A DNA stretch of 7,858 nucleotides. It comes from Nitrospirota bacterium (lineage in GTDB: Bacteria; Nitrospirota; Thermodesulfovibrionia; Thermodesulfovibrionales; UBA6898). Shown piece after piece: positions 1 to 5,932 of this stretch. Made by a program: the position numbers and the translations under genes. Position 1 is the first letter of the stretch; each line of letters opens with the position of its first letter. The stretch is from positions 1 through 7,858 of the forward strand of contig JAOUFP010000115.1 of the NCBI GenBank assembly GCA_029858145.1, in the 5' to 3' direction. The notes under the pieces were generated by a model that worked only from the letters and a program-made list of their open reading frames with translations, was not told the origin of the DNA and made no database searches.

Positions 1-307
1 GCCGGAGAAAAGAAACAAGTGATCATGAGACTGATGTGCGAAAAAAAGTTGACTCTGCACGGGCTGGCTCCCGGACCTCAACAGCGGAATACTCACACCT
101 GCGTGCAGAAAAGGTGACAGGAAGGTCAGGATGGTACACTGCTCACTGGTCAATCGCGCCCGCTGCCAGCGAACCCCCAGCTTCCTCATCATGGAGAGGA
201 TGTGACCGACAGCCTGCGTCCCTTCCATGATTCTCTTTTCTCCTGCTCCTTTCCCTGCATCCAAAAGCCGGAAGGCATTTCCCTGCCTGCCTTGACATGC
301 CGGTGAA

Positions 308-336
308 TTGACAGCAGGTTCAATGTGTGATATACG
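308..336 (+). promoter_or_regulatory. Candidate sigma-70-type promoter of the PaaK-like ligase gene
   Basis: A perfect -35 hexamer TTGACA (308-313) is separated by exactly 17 bases from TATACG (331-336), which keeps the TATA half of the -10 consensus. A TG dinucleotide at 328-329 gives an extended -10 (TGATATACG), which would compensate for the weak last two -10 bases. Transcription would start near 343 and give a 5' leader of about 135 nt before the ATG at 478. A second perfect TTGACA at 292-297 has no matching -10 at 16-18 bases. Confidence 0.5.
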
Positions 337-340
337 GTAA

Positions 341-469
341 ACGGGAGAAGGAATTAGCCCCGGGAAAGCTGAACTCTCCGTAAAAAGACGCGGCTTACTG
401 TAGGATGAACTGGGCTTCCGGGGGGGGAATAACTTTCCTGGGTCACGGCTTTTTTCATTTCCCGGTGAT
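341..469 (+). promoter_or_regulatory. Structured 5' leader with two mutually exclusive pairings, one covering the RBS
   Basis: Three things are visible. ACGGGAGA (341-348) pairs with TCTCCGT (375-381) with one bulged G, closing a hairpin at the predicted 5' end of the transcript. CCCGGGAAAG (359-368), in the loop of that hairpin, can pair with CTTTCCTGGG (433-442), ten pairs including one G-U. The same segment (360-367) is also a perfect 8-base complement of TTTCCCGG (458-465), whose last two bases are the first two of the Shine-Dalgarno sequence GGTGAT (464-469). The two pairings exclude each other and the second would hide the ribosome-binding site, so the layout looks like a translational switch. 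A T6 run (450-455) has no stem directly before it, so transcription attenuation is less likely. I recognise no known riboswitch class. The switch reading is inference. Confidence 0.35.
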
Positions 470-477
470 GTATTGTC

Positions 478-1920
478 ATGAGAGCTATTTACACAATCAA
501 GCGACTTAAAGACATTGCAAGTGCACTCCTGACCCAAACCCGTCTAAGAAAACATGAACAATGGACTCGTCGGGAGCTGGAGGAGTTTCAGCAGAAGGGC
601 CTTGCAGCTTTAGTTAAACATGCGGTCGGCCATTCTCCTTTCTACAGAAAGCTCTATAGAGACATCAACATCAATGAGAAAATAATCCTCGATAGCCTGC
701 CAATTATTGACAAGGCAACGATAATGGAGAACTTCGACATTGTTGTGACGGAGCCTCGCCTGAAACTCATCGAACTGCAGGACCACATCGCGCAGCTCAG
801 CCGGGATGATTACCATCTCGGAGAATATCGCATCGTTACCACCAGTGGCAGTTCCGGTCTTAAGGGAGTTTTTGTGTTTAACAGAAAGGAATATAGCACA
901 GTCCTTGCGTGCGGACTGAGATGCTCGTCATTTATGGGGGTGTCGCCGCGTCTTCCGAAGCGCTGGAGAGGTGCCCTCATTGGCGCCAGCAGCCCGATGC
1001 ATGTTACCAACCGCTTTTACTCAATCGTTGATGTGGGACTTCATAATTTTCAACGTCTCGCAGCAACAGTCGGCATTGAACACCTTGTTGAGTCGCTGAA
1101 TGCCTTTAAGCCGGACTGGTTGTGCGCCTATACCTCGATCGCGTCTGTCCTGGCAGATGAACAACGCGAAGGGCGTTTGGATATTCACCCCCGGGTGATA
1201 TCTACAAACGCTGAGGTGCTCACGATGAAGATGAAGCAGAAGATTACAGAAACGTGGGGGGTTCAGCCGTTTAACACTTATGGCATGTCTGAATCCGGAT
1301 TGGTGTTCGCTTCCGATTGCTCTTTTCACAGGGGCCTCCATGTTTACGAAGATCTTTTCATTGCAGAAGTTGTGGATGAACACAACAGCGCGGTCCCTGA
1401 AGGATCGCCCGGTTATAAGCTCTTGATCACGAATCTTTTTAACTATACTCAGCCCCTCATCCGTTACGAGGTTTCGGACATGATCACCATGGCAAAAGAG
1501 TCGTGCCCCTGCGGGCGGCCGTTCAGGCTTATTGCGGAGATAGGAGGCCGAACTGAAGATATCATTTATCTTCGAAATCATCAGGGTGAAAGAGTACCTG
1601 TGCATCCCTTACACCTGGAAAATCCTCTGGAATCGTTACGGGACGTTAAAGAGTATCAGATATTTCAGGAAGAGGACAAACTTCGTGTTGTTATTGTCCT
1701 GCTCCAGGGAGGCTCGGAAGAGGAAGTCTCTAAAAGGCTCCGGGAGAAGGTGAGGAATAGCCTGGATTCACTCGGCGCCATTTGTCCGGAGATACAGGTC
1801 CGGTTTGTCGGGGCCATAAGAGGAGATCCGCAAAAGATGGGGAAACTGAAACGAATAAAGTCCATCGTCAGGACAGAGGAGAAAAGCAGAAGGATTTCAG
1901 CTGGCCCTGGTGATACGTAA
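478..1920 (+). CDS. PaaK/F390-synthetase-like adenylate-forming ligase (phenylacetate-CoA ligase family)
   Basis: This 480-residue cytoplasmic enzyme belongs to the adenylate-forming superfamily, PaaK/CapK branch: a carboxylic acid is activated with ATP to an acyl-AMP and normally passed to CoA or another acceptor. Visible motifs are the phosphate loop TTSGSSGLKGVF (121-132), the adenine-site motif NTYGMSESG (266-274), LIRYEVSD with the ribose-binding Asp334, GGRTEDII (356-363), and a C-terminal GKLKR whose Lys456 is the likely adenylation lysine. CPCGR (343-347), together with Cys281 and nearby histidines, resembles the metal-binding site reported in some PaaK-like proteins. The start is supported by an in-frame TGA at 466-468 and by GGTGAT (464-469) eight bases before ATG. 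Length is slightly above the roughly 430-450 of PaaK, with an extra basic tail of about 20 residues. The substrate cannot be read from sequence, and no phenylacetate-pathway gene is nearby, so an aromatic-acid role should not be assumed. The gene stands alone behind its own promoter. Confidence 0.85.
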   Translation: MRAIYTIKRLKDIASALLTQTRLRKHEQWTRRELEEFQQKGLAALVKHAVGHSPFYRKLYRDININEKIILDSLPIIDKATIMENFDIVVTEPRLKLIELQDHIAQLSRDDYHLGEYRIVTTSGSSGLKGVFVFNRKEYSTVLACGLRCSSFMGVSPRLPKRWRGALIGASSPMHVTNRFYSIVDVGLHNFQRLAATVGIEHLVESLNAFKPDWLCAYTSIASVLADEQREGRLDIHPRVISTNAEVLTMKMKQKITETWGVQPFNTYGMSESGLVFASDCSFHRGLHVYEDLFIAEVVDEHNSAVPEGSPGYKLLITNLFNYTQPLIRYEVSDMITMAKESCPCGRPFRLIAEIGGRTEDIIYLRNHQGERVPVHPLHLENPLESLRDVKEYQIFQEEDKLRVVIVLLQGGSEEEVSKRLREKVRNSLDSLGAICPEIQVRFVGAIRGDPQKMGKLKRIKSIVRTEEKSRRISAGPGDT

Positions 1921-1978
1921 CAGAGGGGTTTGACAGCACCGACTTTCAGTTGATAGTTGCCCCCGAAGATCATGACTG

Positions 1979-2036
1979 CAACCGGTTATCGTCAGAATAT
2001 TTATCAAAGAAGAGAAAAATTAAAAAATGCCGGTTG
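1979..2036. repeat. Inverted repeat in the convergent ligase/dehydrogenase gap
   Basis: CAACCGG (1979-1985) and CCGGTTG (2030-2036) are perfect 7-base complements separated by 44 bases of AT-rich sequence. They lie in the 185-bp gap between the two convergent stop codons, where a shared terminator would be expected. However, the T-rich stretches lie inside the loop rather than after the stem on either strand, so this is not a standard intrinsic terminator. No better terminator is visible in the gap. Confidence 0.25.
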
Positions 2037-2105
2037 AAAACAGCTGAGTGCCTCCAGACAACGCAGCCACCTGAACATAACCTCCCCTTGCATTACATTA
2101 TCTCC

Positions 2106-3797
2106 TCAGCTCCGGACAGCGGTCCACAAAAGGCCCAGCAGTTTCCGCAGCGACGGGGAAGCCTCGAAATAAGCCATTTTTCTGTAAAACTCTTTCGCCC
2201 GCTTTGACGTGACGGTTACCGGATTGAGCCGCTTCCTGAAAGGACCGCGAAAAACCGCCTTTTGCGGCCTGTCGAACAGCAACACGTTATTCGTAAAACC
2301 GATGCCCGATTGCACATCATACACATCGTGCCCCGGGAAACCGCCCCACGGGGCCAGCATACGGCCATACACATATTCGGCTCTCAGGTTGACCCCGATC
2401 ATGCCGTAGCCCAGGCCGGCGATTGCACGTTCCAGGGCGGCAGCGACCTGCGGGTCTTTAAGTGTTCCCGGGTGGACGACAATGGCGGCATAGAGCGTCC
2501 CCCACAGCGTTTCGTTGGCAAATTCAACCGCACGGTCTACAAATTCAGGCACGCCCGGGGCCTCGATCGCTGTCTCTGAGAAGAGGCTGCAAAATGGCTC
2601 CGTCCTGAAACAGATGTCTTCCCTGCTGTGCGGGTCAACATCCGCGATGAACGTCCAGGGGAGGTGACCTCCGTCCGCTCCGCCGAATTGCCGGGCTTCG
2701 GGGTGCGCGGCGATAAATGCCGCGCGGCGTTCTTTCGCACCCGGATAGTACCCTTTGCGCGTCTCTGTCTTCGAAAGTACATCTCCTATCGCCCCGATGA
2801 ACGCATCCCTATGACTCCAGTTTTTGTGCTGGATGATCACACGGGGCGTATGGCAGTTGAAGCCGGCATTGCATGCAAGCCACGATACGAGTTCTATCGC
2901 CTGCTCCATCACATCCCTGTCGTTCCAGGGACCGGGGACAACAATCACGGGAGTGATATTCCCCAGCTCTGCAGTGATTTTTTTTAAGAGCAACGGGCTG
3001 CGTTCGGCCTTGCGTCGCGCGCCTTCAGGGCCGGGGCCGAAGACGATCGCCTCGAGGGTCTTATCCGAACCCGTAATGTGGATTTCATCCACCACCGGGT
3101 GGTTGCACAGATATGCCCCTTCTTCCGCGCCGCCCTCGACAATACGGAAAAAGCCCCTCTGAATCAGGGCACTGAACCCTTCTTCAAGCAGGGGGCCGAG
3201 GTAGGCGTTTACCGGGTTGGTTTTCAGTATGACCACCATGTTCTCTGCGAACAGCTTGTACAGGAAATCGCCGGGAACAAGGCATGAGGCGTTCCCCGCG
3301 CCGAGAACGACCACAATTTTCCCCTTGTGACTCTTGTCCTGATAGACACGGGCCTGTGTTTTGACTGCTTCATCGGCTGTAATACCAGGTTCCATCCAGA
3401 CCTCTCCGTTGACGCCTCTGAACAATATGCTGTCAGACAGAGTCTGCGGGAACACCTTCACTGCTGCCTGCCCCCCGGGCCGGAGCGTGCATCTTTTGGT
3501 CCCGGGACGCCCATGCTTCCTGATGCCGATCAACGACTGGCGCAGCAGCCGCACCTCGCGGAATATCGACGACAGCATCGCCCATTCTTCGCCCTCGCCC
3601 AATGTATTCTCAGGGATGCCCTTTTCATGAATGCTGGCAGCGACCCAACGTTCCGCCAGTTGCAGCATATCCCGGCTGATCTCTTCCAGAATGACAATAC
3701 GTTCATCTATGCCGAGTGCCGCCCATGCGTCTTTGTTCGCCTGAAGGTCCTTCAGCGCCTCATCGGCAGCCTTCCGAGAGGGGGGATGCATACTCAT
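2106..3797 (-). CDS. Aldehyde dehydrogenase superfamily protein, long form
   Basis: This 563-residue soluble NAD(P)-dependent enzyme oxidises an aldehyde to an acid or, as acyl-CoA reductases of the same fold do, works the other way. Visible motifs are a cofactor-fold segment VLGAGNAS (164-171), LKTNP with cofactor lysine Lys192, ITGSDKT (241-247), the general-base motif ELGN with Glu277, the nucleophile motif NAGFNCHTPR with Cys315, and EPF with Glu400. The enzyme therefore looks catalytically complete. It is about 70 residues longer than a typical 490-500-residue family member, with extra sequence before the cofactor domain (about 60-130) and a basic tail after 510. The nucleophile motif has Phe and His where common families have Gln and Ala/Thr, so it is outside the best-known subfamilies. 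The start is the first ATG after an in-frame TGA. It lacks its own Shine-Dalgarno and follows an 8-codon ORF by one base. Its own promoter lies at 3888-3916. Substrate and preferred direction are unknown. Confidence 0.85.
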   Translation of the reverse strand: MSMHPPSRKAADEALKDLQANKDAWAALGIDERIVILEEISRDMLQLAERWVAASIHEKGIPENTLGEGEEWAMLSSIFREVRLLRQSLIGIRKHGRPGTKRCTLRPGGQAAVKVFPQTLSDSILFRGVNGEVWMEPGITADEAVKTQARVYQDKSHKGKIVVVLGAGNASCLVPGDFLYKLFAENMVVILKTNPVNAYLGPLLEEGFSALIQRGFFRIVEGGAEEGAYLCNHPVVDEIHITGSDKTLEAIVFGPGPEGARRKAERSPLLLKKITAELGNITPVIVVPGPWNDRDVMEQAIELVSWLACNAGFNCHTPRVIIQHKNWSHRDAFIGAIGDVLSKTETRKGYYPGAKERRAAFIAAHPEARQFGGADGGHLPWTFIADVDPHSREDICFRTEPFCSLFSETAIEAPGVPEFVDRAVEFANETLWGTLYAAIVVHPGTLKDPQVAAALERAIAGLGYGMIGVNLRAEYVYGRMLAPWGGFPGHDVYDVQSGIGFTNNVLLFDRPQKAVFRGPFRKRLNPVTVTSKRAKEFYRKMAYFEASPSLRKLLGLLWTAVRS

Positions 3798-3798
3798 G

Positions 3799-3825
3799 TT
3801 AAGAACCGGAGAACAGGACGATCAT
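3799..3825 (-). CDS. Possible 8-residue upstream ORF coupled to the dehydrogenase gene
   Basis: Reading leftward, AGGAAA (3839-3834) stands eight bases before an ATG at 3825. The ORF reads MIVLFSGS and ends in TAA (3801-3799). After one more base comes the ATG of the dehydrogenase (3797), which has no Shine-Dalgarno of its own. This spacing is classic for translational coupling by reinitiation: ribosomes would load at the mini-ORF and restart on the enzyme. It is too short for any coding statistic and could be chance. Its value is that it explains how a gene without an RBS may be translated. Confidence 0.3.
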   Translation of the reverse strand: MIVLFSGS

Positions 3826-3887
3826 ATTTCTCATTTCCTTTGCCTGCCCGCGGCATCCGGATATGGCAACAGGAGATCCTAATTCCA

Positions 3888-3916
3888 AATATATACGTTT
3901 TTGTGGCGGATGTAAA
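3888..3916 (-). promoter_or_regulatory. Sigma-70-type promoter of the dehydrogenase gene
   Basis: On the - strand, TTTACA (3916-3911) is followed after exactly 17 bases by TATATT (3893-3888). Each hexamer differs from consensus at one position. Transcription would start near 3881, giving a leader of roughly 84 nt that includes the mini-ORF. This is the best promoter match I found in the window. A Fur-like dyad ends 12 bases upstream of its -35. Confidence 0.55.
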
Positions 3917-3928
3917 CTACCGGTTTCG

Positions 3929-3943
3929 GGAAAATGATTTTCA
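3929..3943. promoter_or_regulatory. 7-1-7 dyad resembling a Fur-family operator
   Basis: GGAAAATGATTTTCA has a perfect 13-base inverted repeat, GAAAAT and ATTTTC around a single central G (3936). It matches the 15-base Fur box TGATAATGATTATCA at 12 positions by my count. It lies directly upstream of the dehydrogenase -35. At that position a repressor could still occlude polymerase, or an activator could contact it. The Fur family (Fur, Zur, PerR) uses this 7-1-7 design, but other dimeric regulators can too. Confidence 0.35.
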
Positions 3944-3975
3944 CATATTTTTGTGTATGCACCCTTGATTTCTTG

Positions 3976-3990
3976 AGGGAATCATTCCCT
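3976..3990. promoter_or_regulatory. Second 7-1-7 dyad
   Basis: AGGGAATCATTCCCT is a perfect inverted repeat of seven bases per arm around one central C (3983). It shares the AAT-N-ATT core and arm length of the dyad at 3929-3943, and the two centres are 47 bases apart. Its outer GGG/CCC arms are unlike a Fur box. It may be a second site for the same regulator or belong to another one. As RNA it could also form a short hairpin, but no T run follows. Confidence 0.35.
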
Positions 3991-4079
3991 GCAGATCCTG
4001 CCTGTGACCTTTTTTGATCCGGCAGGAGGAGTACTTTTTCCAAACTGATTTTTTCCGGCTCGTAGGCAAAAGAGAAATA

Positions 4080-4088
4080 TGCTATATT
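4080..4088 (+). promoter_or_regulatory. Extended -10 element for the haem-sensor gene
   Basis: TGCTATATT combines a TG motif one base before the hexamer with TATATT (4083-4088), one mismatch from consensus. No good -35 lies at 16-18 bases, which extended -10 promoters tolerate. Transcription would start near 4095, giving a leader of about 55 nt that contains the hairpin at 4109-4120. Confidence 0.35.
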
Positions 4089-4150
4089 TGGAGTGTTCGA
4101 CAGAGGGCGGCATTTATGCCCGGATGCTAATCTGATTTGCGGGAGGGCTT

Positions 4151-5542
4151 GTGGAGGCGACAATTGAAAATTACGATAAGATAAGGGCATATGGCTCCCT
4201 TGTGAAACGCTACCTCTGGTTTCTCGTGATGGCATGGACAATTATCATTGGCGCGTCTCTCGGCTGGGAACTGTATCTTACCGATAAGGCAATCTCAGAC
4301 ATTGCGTATTTCGAAGCAAAAACAACGCTCGACAAAGATATCCTCTACCGCAGGTGGAATTCGCAGCAGGGGGGTGTATATGTCGTGGCCAGTGAATATA
4401 CGCCCCCCAATCCATACCTTTCTCATATCCCCGAGCGTGACATCAAGCTGCCGTCAGGCAAGATATTGACCTTGGTGAATCCTGCATACATGACAAGACA
4501 GGTGTATGAGATGGCGAAGAAGGAGTCCGGCACGTTGGGACATATCACAAGTTTGAGGCCGGTCAATCCCCGCAATGCGCCTGACCCCTGGGAAGCCAGG
4601 GCCCTGAATGCATTCTACCAGGGCAGGAAAGAGATAAGTTCCTTAGAAAAGGTGGAAGGGAAAGAATACATGCGCCTGATGTATCCTTTCTTCACCGAGC
4701 CAAGCTGCCTCAAGTGCCATGCCATCCATGGGTACACACTCGGCGAACTCAGGGGAGGGATCAGCGCTTCCATTCCCATGGAGCCATTAAGGGCAATCAT
4801 GCGCGGCCGCATCGCAGAGACATATGTCAGCCATTTGCTCATCTGGGCAATTGGTCTTGGTGCAGTCACCGTTGCTGCAAGAAGGCTTAACAAAAGCGAA
4901 ACAGAGCGCATGATGGTAGTGAACGCGCTGCGTGAAGAAAAAGACACGGCGCAAAAATATCTTGATATCGCAGGCGTGATGTTTTTAGTCATCAACGCTG
5001 ACCAGACCGTCGGGCTTATCAATAAAAAAGGCTGCGAGATTCTGGGATATGATGAAAAAGAGATTGCCGGCAAAAACTGGTTTGACCATTTCCTCCCCGA
5101 GCGGGTGCGGAGCCGCGCAAAGGCCGTGTTTGAGAAAATAATCGCAGGGGACTCCGAATCTCCGGAGTTTCTTGAAGACAGCATCCTGACCAGGAACGGG
5201 GAGGAGAGAATCATCGAATGGCACACTACGGCATTAACTGACGACGCGGGAAATGTCATCGCAACGTTAAGCTCGGGGACGGATATCACCAGCCGGAAAC
5301 TCATGGAGGAGGAGCGTGAAAAAATGCTCTCAGAGCTTCAGGAATCGATGTCCAGGATCAAAGTACTGAGCGGGTTGCTTCCCATCTGCGCGTCATGCAA
5401 GAAGATTCGGGATGACAAAGGGTACTGGAATATGCTGGAGGTTTATATCCGCGATCACTCCGAAGCTGAGTTCAGTCATGGTTTGTGCCCGGATTGCGTG
5501 AGGATACTCTACCCTGGATACCGCAAGGATAACAGGGAATAG
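4151..5542 (+). CDS. DUF3365 haem-binding membrane sensor with PAS domain and Cys4 tail
   Basis: This is a 463-residue inner-membrane sensor. Segments in order: a short cytoplasmic N-terminus; transmembrane helix about 21-43; a periplasmic DUF3365 (Tll0287-like) domain about 45-215 ending in CLKCH (Cys186, Cys189, His190), a c-type haem motif; transmembrane helix about 225-244; a PAS domain about 262-382; a coiled coil about 383-408; and a C-terminal tail with PICASCKKIRDDKGYW and SHGLCPDC, placing Cys413, Cys416, Cys446 and Cys449 as two CxxC pairs. DUF3365 domains sense redox state or small ligands at haem. There is no HisKA, HATPase, GGDEF, EAL or methyl-accepting domain, so the output is unknown and may run through the Cys tail. 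That tail is familiar to me from many PAS proteins of Desulfobacterota and Nitrospirota, but without a known function. The start is GTG, chosen because GGGAGGG (4141-4147) lies just upstream, a TGA at 4133-4135 is in frame, and later starts would remove the first helix. Confidence 0.85.
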   Translation: MEATIENYDKIRAYGSLVKRYLWFLVMAWTIIIGASLGWELYLTDKAISDIAYFEAKTTLDKDILYRRWNSQQGGVYVVASEYTPPNPYLSHIPERDIKLPSGKILTLVNPAYMTRQVYEMAKKESGTLGHITSLRPVNPRNAPDPWEARALNAFYQGRKEISSLEKVEGKEYMRLMYPFFTEPSCLKCHAIHGYTLGELRGGISASIPMEPLRAIMRGRIAETYVSHLLIWAIGLGAVTVAARRLNKSETERMMVVNALREEKDTAQKYLDIAGVMFLVINADQTVGLINKKGCEILGYDEKEIAGKNWFDHFLPERVRSRAKAVFEKIIAGDSESPEFLEDSILTRNGEERIIEWHTTALTDDAGNVIATLSSGTDITSRKLMEEEREKMLSELQESMSRIKVLSGLLPICASCKKIRDDKGYWNMLEVYIRDHSEAEFSHGLCPDCVRILYPGYRKDNRE

Positions 5543-5555
5543 AAATTCTTTTTCG

Positions 5556-5566
5556 GGTGAGTCACC
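5556..5566. repeat. Small dyad in the convergent gap after the haem-sensor gene
   Basis: GGTGA-G-TCACC is a perfect five-base inverted repeat in the 50-bp gap between convergent stop codons. The T run (TTCTTTTT) precedes it on the + strand, so it does not form a T-tailed terminator in either direction. A weak terminator or chance are both possible. Confidence 0.2.
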
Positions 5567-5592
5567 TCAAGGGATTTGGCAGCGCGTAAAAA

Positions 5593-5904
5593 TCATTTGG
5601 TGCTTTTGACGAGATTTTCGAGAATCTTCATGGGCATCTCCAGACGGTCGCCCTCCTCTTTCTCGACATGGCTGTAGAAATCGCACACCGAGCAGTGCTT
5701 TAATTTCTTGGCAAAGGTAGACTGGATTTCGCTGTTACATGTAGTGTCGGCTATCAGCCAGCAGACCCTGCCCGCGTTCTTTCCGCCGTGCACGCCATCG
5801 TACATGGTCATTTCAGGCACGATGCACTTCCTGAAGTTTTCCTTGCCTTCGCTGTCTTCCAGGCTGCAGCACTTCTTGTATTCCCAGCAGTTAATCTTAC
5901 CCAT
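5593..5904 (-). CDS. Small two-CW domain protein
   Basis: This is a 103-residue, probably cytoplasmic protein with no signal peptide or transmembrane segment. It matches the two-CW domain pattern: NCWEYKKC near the start (Cys6-Trp7, Cys12), a central DGVHGGKNAGRVCW (Cys48-Trp49), then Cys56, and CSVCDFY (Cys71, Cys74). Cys13 and Cys27 bring the total to eight cysteines, enough for a metal or Fe-S site, though none is proven. Two-CW domains occur alone or fused to sensor kinases and chemotaxis-type receptors in anaerobic bacteria; their biochemical role is not established to my knowledge. The ATG at 5904 is preceded by an A/G-rich stretch rather than a clear Shine-Dalgarno. The gene converges on the haem-sensor gene (50 bp apart) and diverges from the histidine-kinase gene (156 bp apart), which suggests a signalling role alongside them. 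Confidence 0.8.
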   Translation of the reverse strand: MGKINCWEYKKCCSLEDSEGKENFRKCIVPEMTMYDGVHGGKNAGRVCWLIADTTCNSEIQSTFAKKLKHCSVCDFYSHVEKEEGDRLEMPMKILENLVKSTK

Positions 5905-5932
5905 GCTGATCCATTCTCTCTCTTTTATTACT

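Larger units (their letters stand above)
1..477. other. Left-edge region without a recognisable gene
   Basis: I find no convincing gene here. On the + strand a frame open from the left edge (GTG at 36) ends at 230, but its product is rich in Ser, Arg, Ala and Pro and resembles no family. Another + frame stops at 20-22 after six codons and could be the tail of an upstream gene, which cannot be shown. On the - strand a frame open from an ATG at 228 runs off the left edge (see rejected items). The stretch has an 8-bp inverted repeat TCTGCACG (54-61) / CGTGCAGA (102-109) and a small hairpin AAGGCA (272-277) / TGCCTT (288-293) with a 10-nt loop. Neither is followed by a T run. The right part holds the promoter and leader of the ligase gene, listed separately, and a run of eight G at 420-427. 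Confidence 0.6.
3798..4150. promoter_or_regulatory. Divergent control region between the dehydrogenase and haem-sensor genes
   Basis: This 353-bp gap holds no full-length gene. From left to right it contains the mini-ORF (3799-3825), the leftward promoter (3888-3916), a Fur-like dyad (3929-3943), a second 7-1-7 dyad (3976-3990), a 7-bp inverted repeat TCCTGCC (3996-4002) / GGCAGGA (4021-4027) with a T-rich 18-base loop, an extended -10 facing right (4080-4088), and a small hairpin GGCAT-TT-ATGCC (4109-4120). The T run is in the loop of the 3996-4027 repeat, not after it, so it is not a standard terminator. The concentration of dyads in a divergent gap suggests that a regulator acts on one or both genes. 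Confidence 0.55.

Noticed and set aside
1..228. A - strand frame of 76 codons open to the left edge, starting at ATG 228 with AGGAG 11 bases upstream; its early part (RKLGVRWQRAR) vaguely recalls transposase DNA-binding helices.
   Set aside because: Very few acidic residues (three of 76), a Leu/Ser/Gln/His-rich second half, other frames equally open, and no real family match. More sequence to the left could change this.
36..230. A + strand 64-codon frame with GTG start.
   Set aside because: Composition is unlike a protein, no ribosome-binding site is clear, and it overlaps other open frames of similar length.
420..427. Run of eight G in the ligase leader, possible phase-variation tract.
   Set aside because: It lies in an untranslated leader outside any promoter spacer, so slippage would not switch a reading frame; also a possible sequencing error site.
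1021..1605. A 194-codon - strand frame.
   Set aside because: It lies wholly inside the ligase gene, whose motifs are intact; it is the antisense shadow.
3327..3968. A 213-codon + strand frame reaching into the divergent control region.
   Set aside because: Most of it is antisense to the dehydrogenase N-terminus, and it shows no family features. Its end also overlaps the promoter and dyads.
3996..4027. Inverted repeat TCCTGCC/GGCAGGA with a T-rich loop considered as a terminator.
   Set aside because: The T run is inside the loop, and the neighbouring genes point away from it, so no transcript should end there.
3879..4241. A 120-codon - strand frame crossing the divergent gap and the start of the haem-sensor gene.
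   Set aside because: It overlaps the sensor's start and first helix and the dehydrogenase promoter, has no family features, and shows no good ribosome-binding site.
4615..5304. A 229-codon - strand frame.
   Set aside because: It is antisense to the haem sensor; Ser/Leu/Pro-rich composition is typical of shadow frames.
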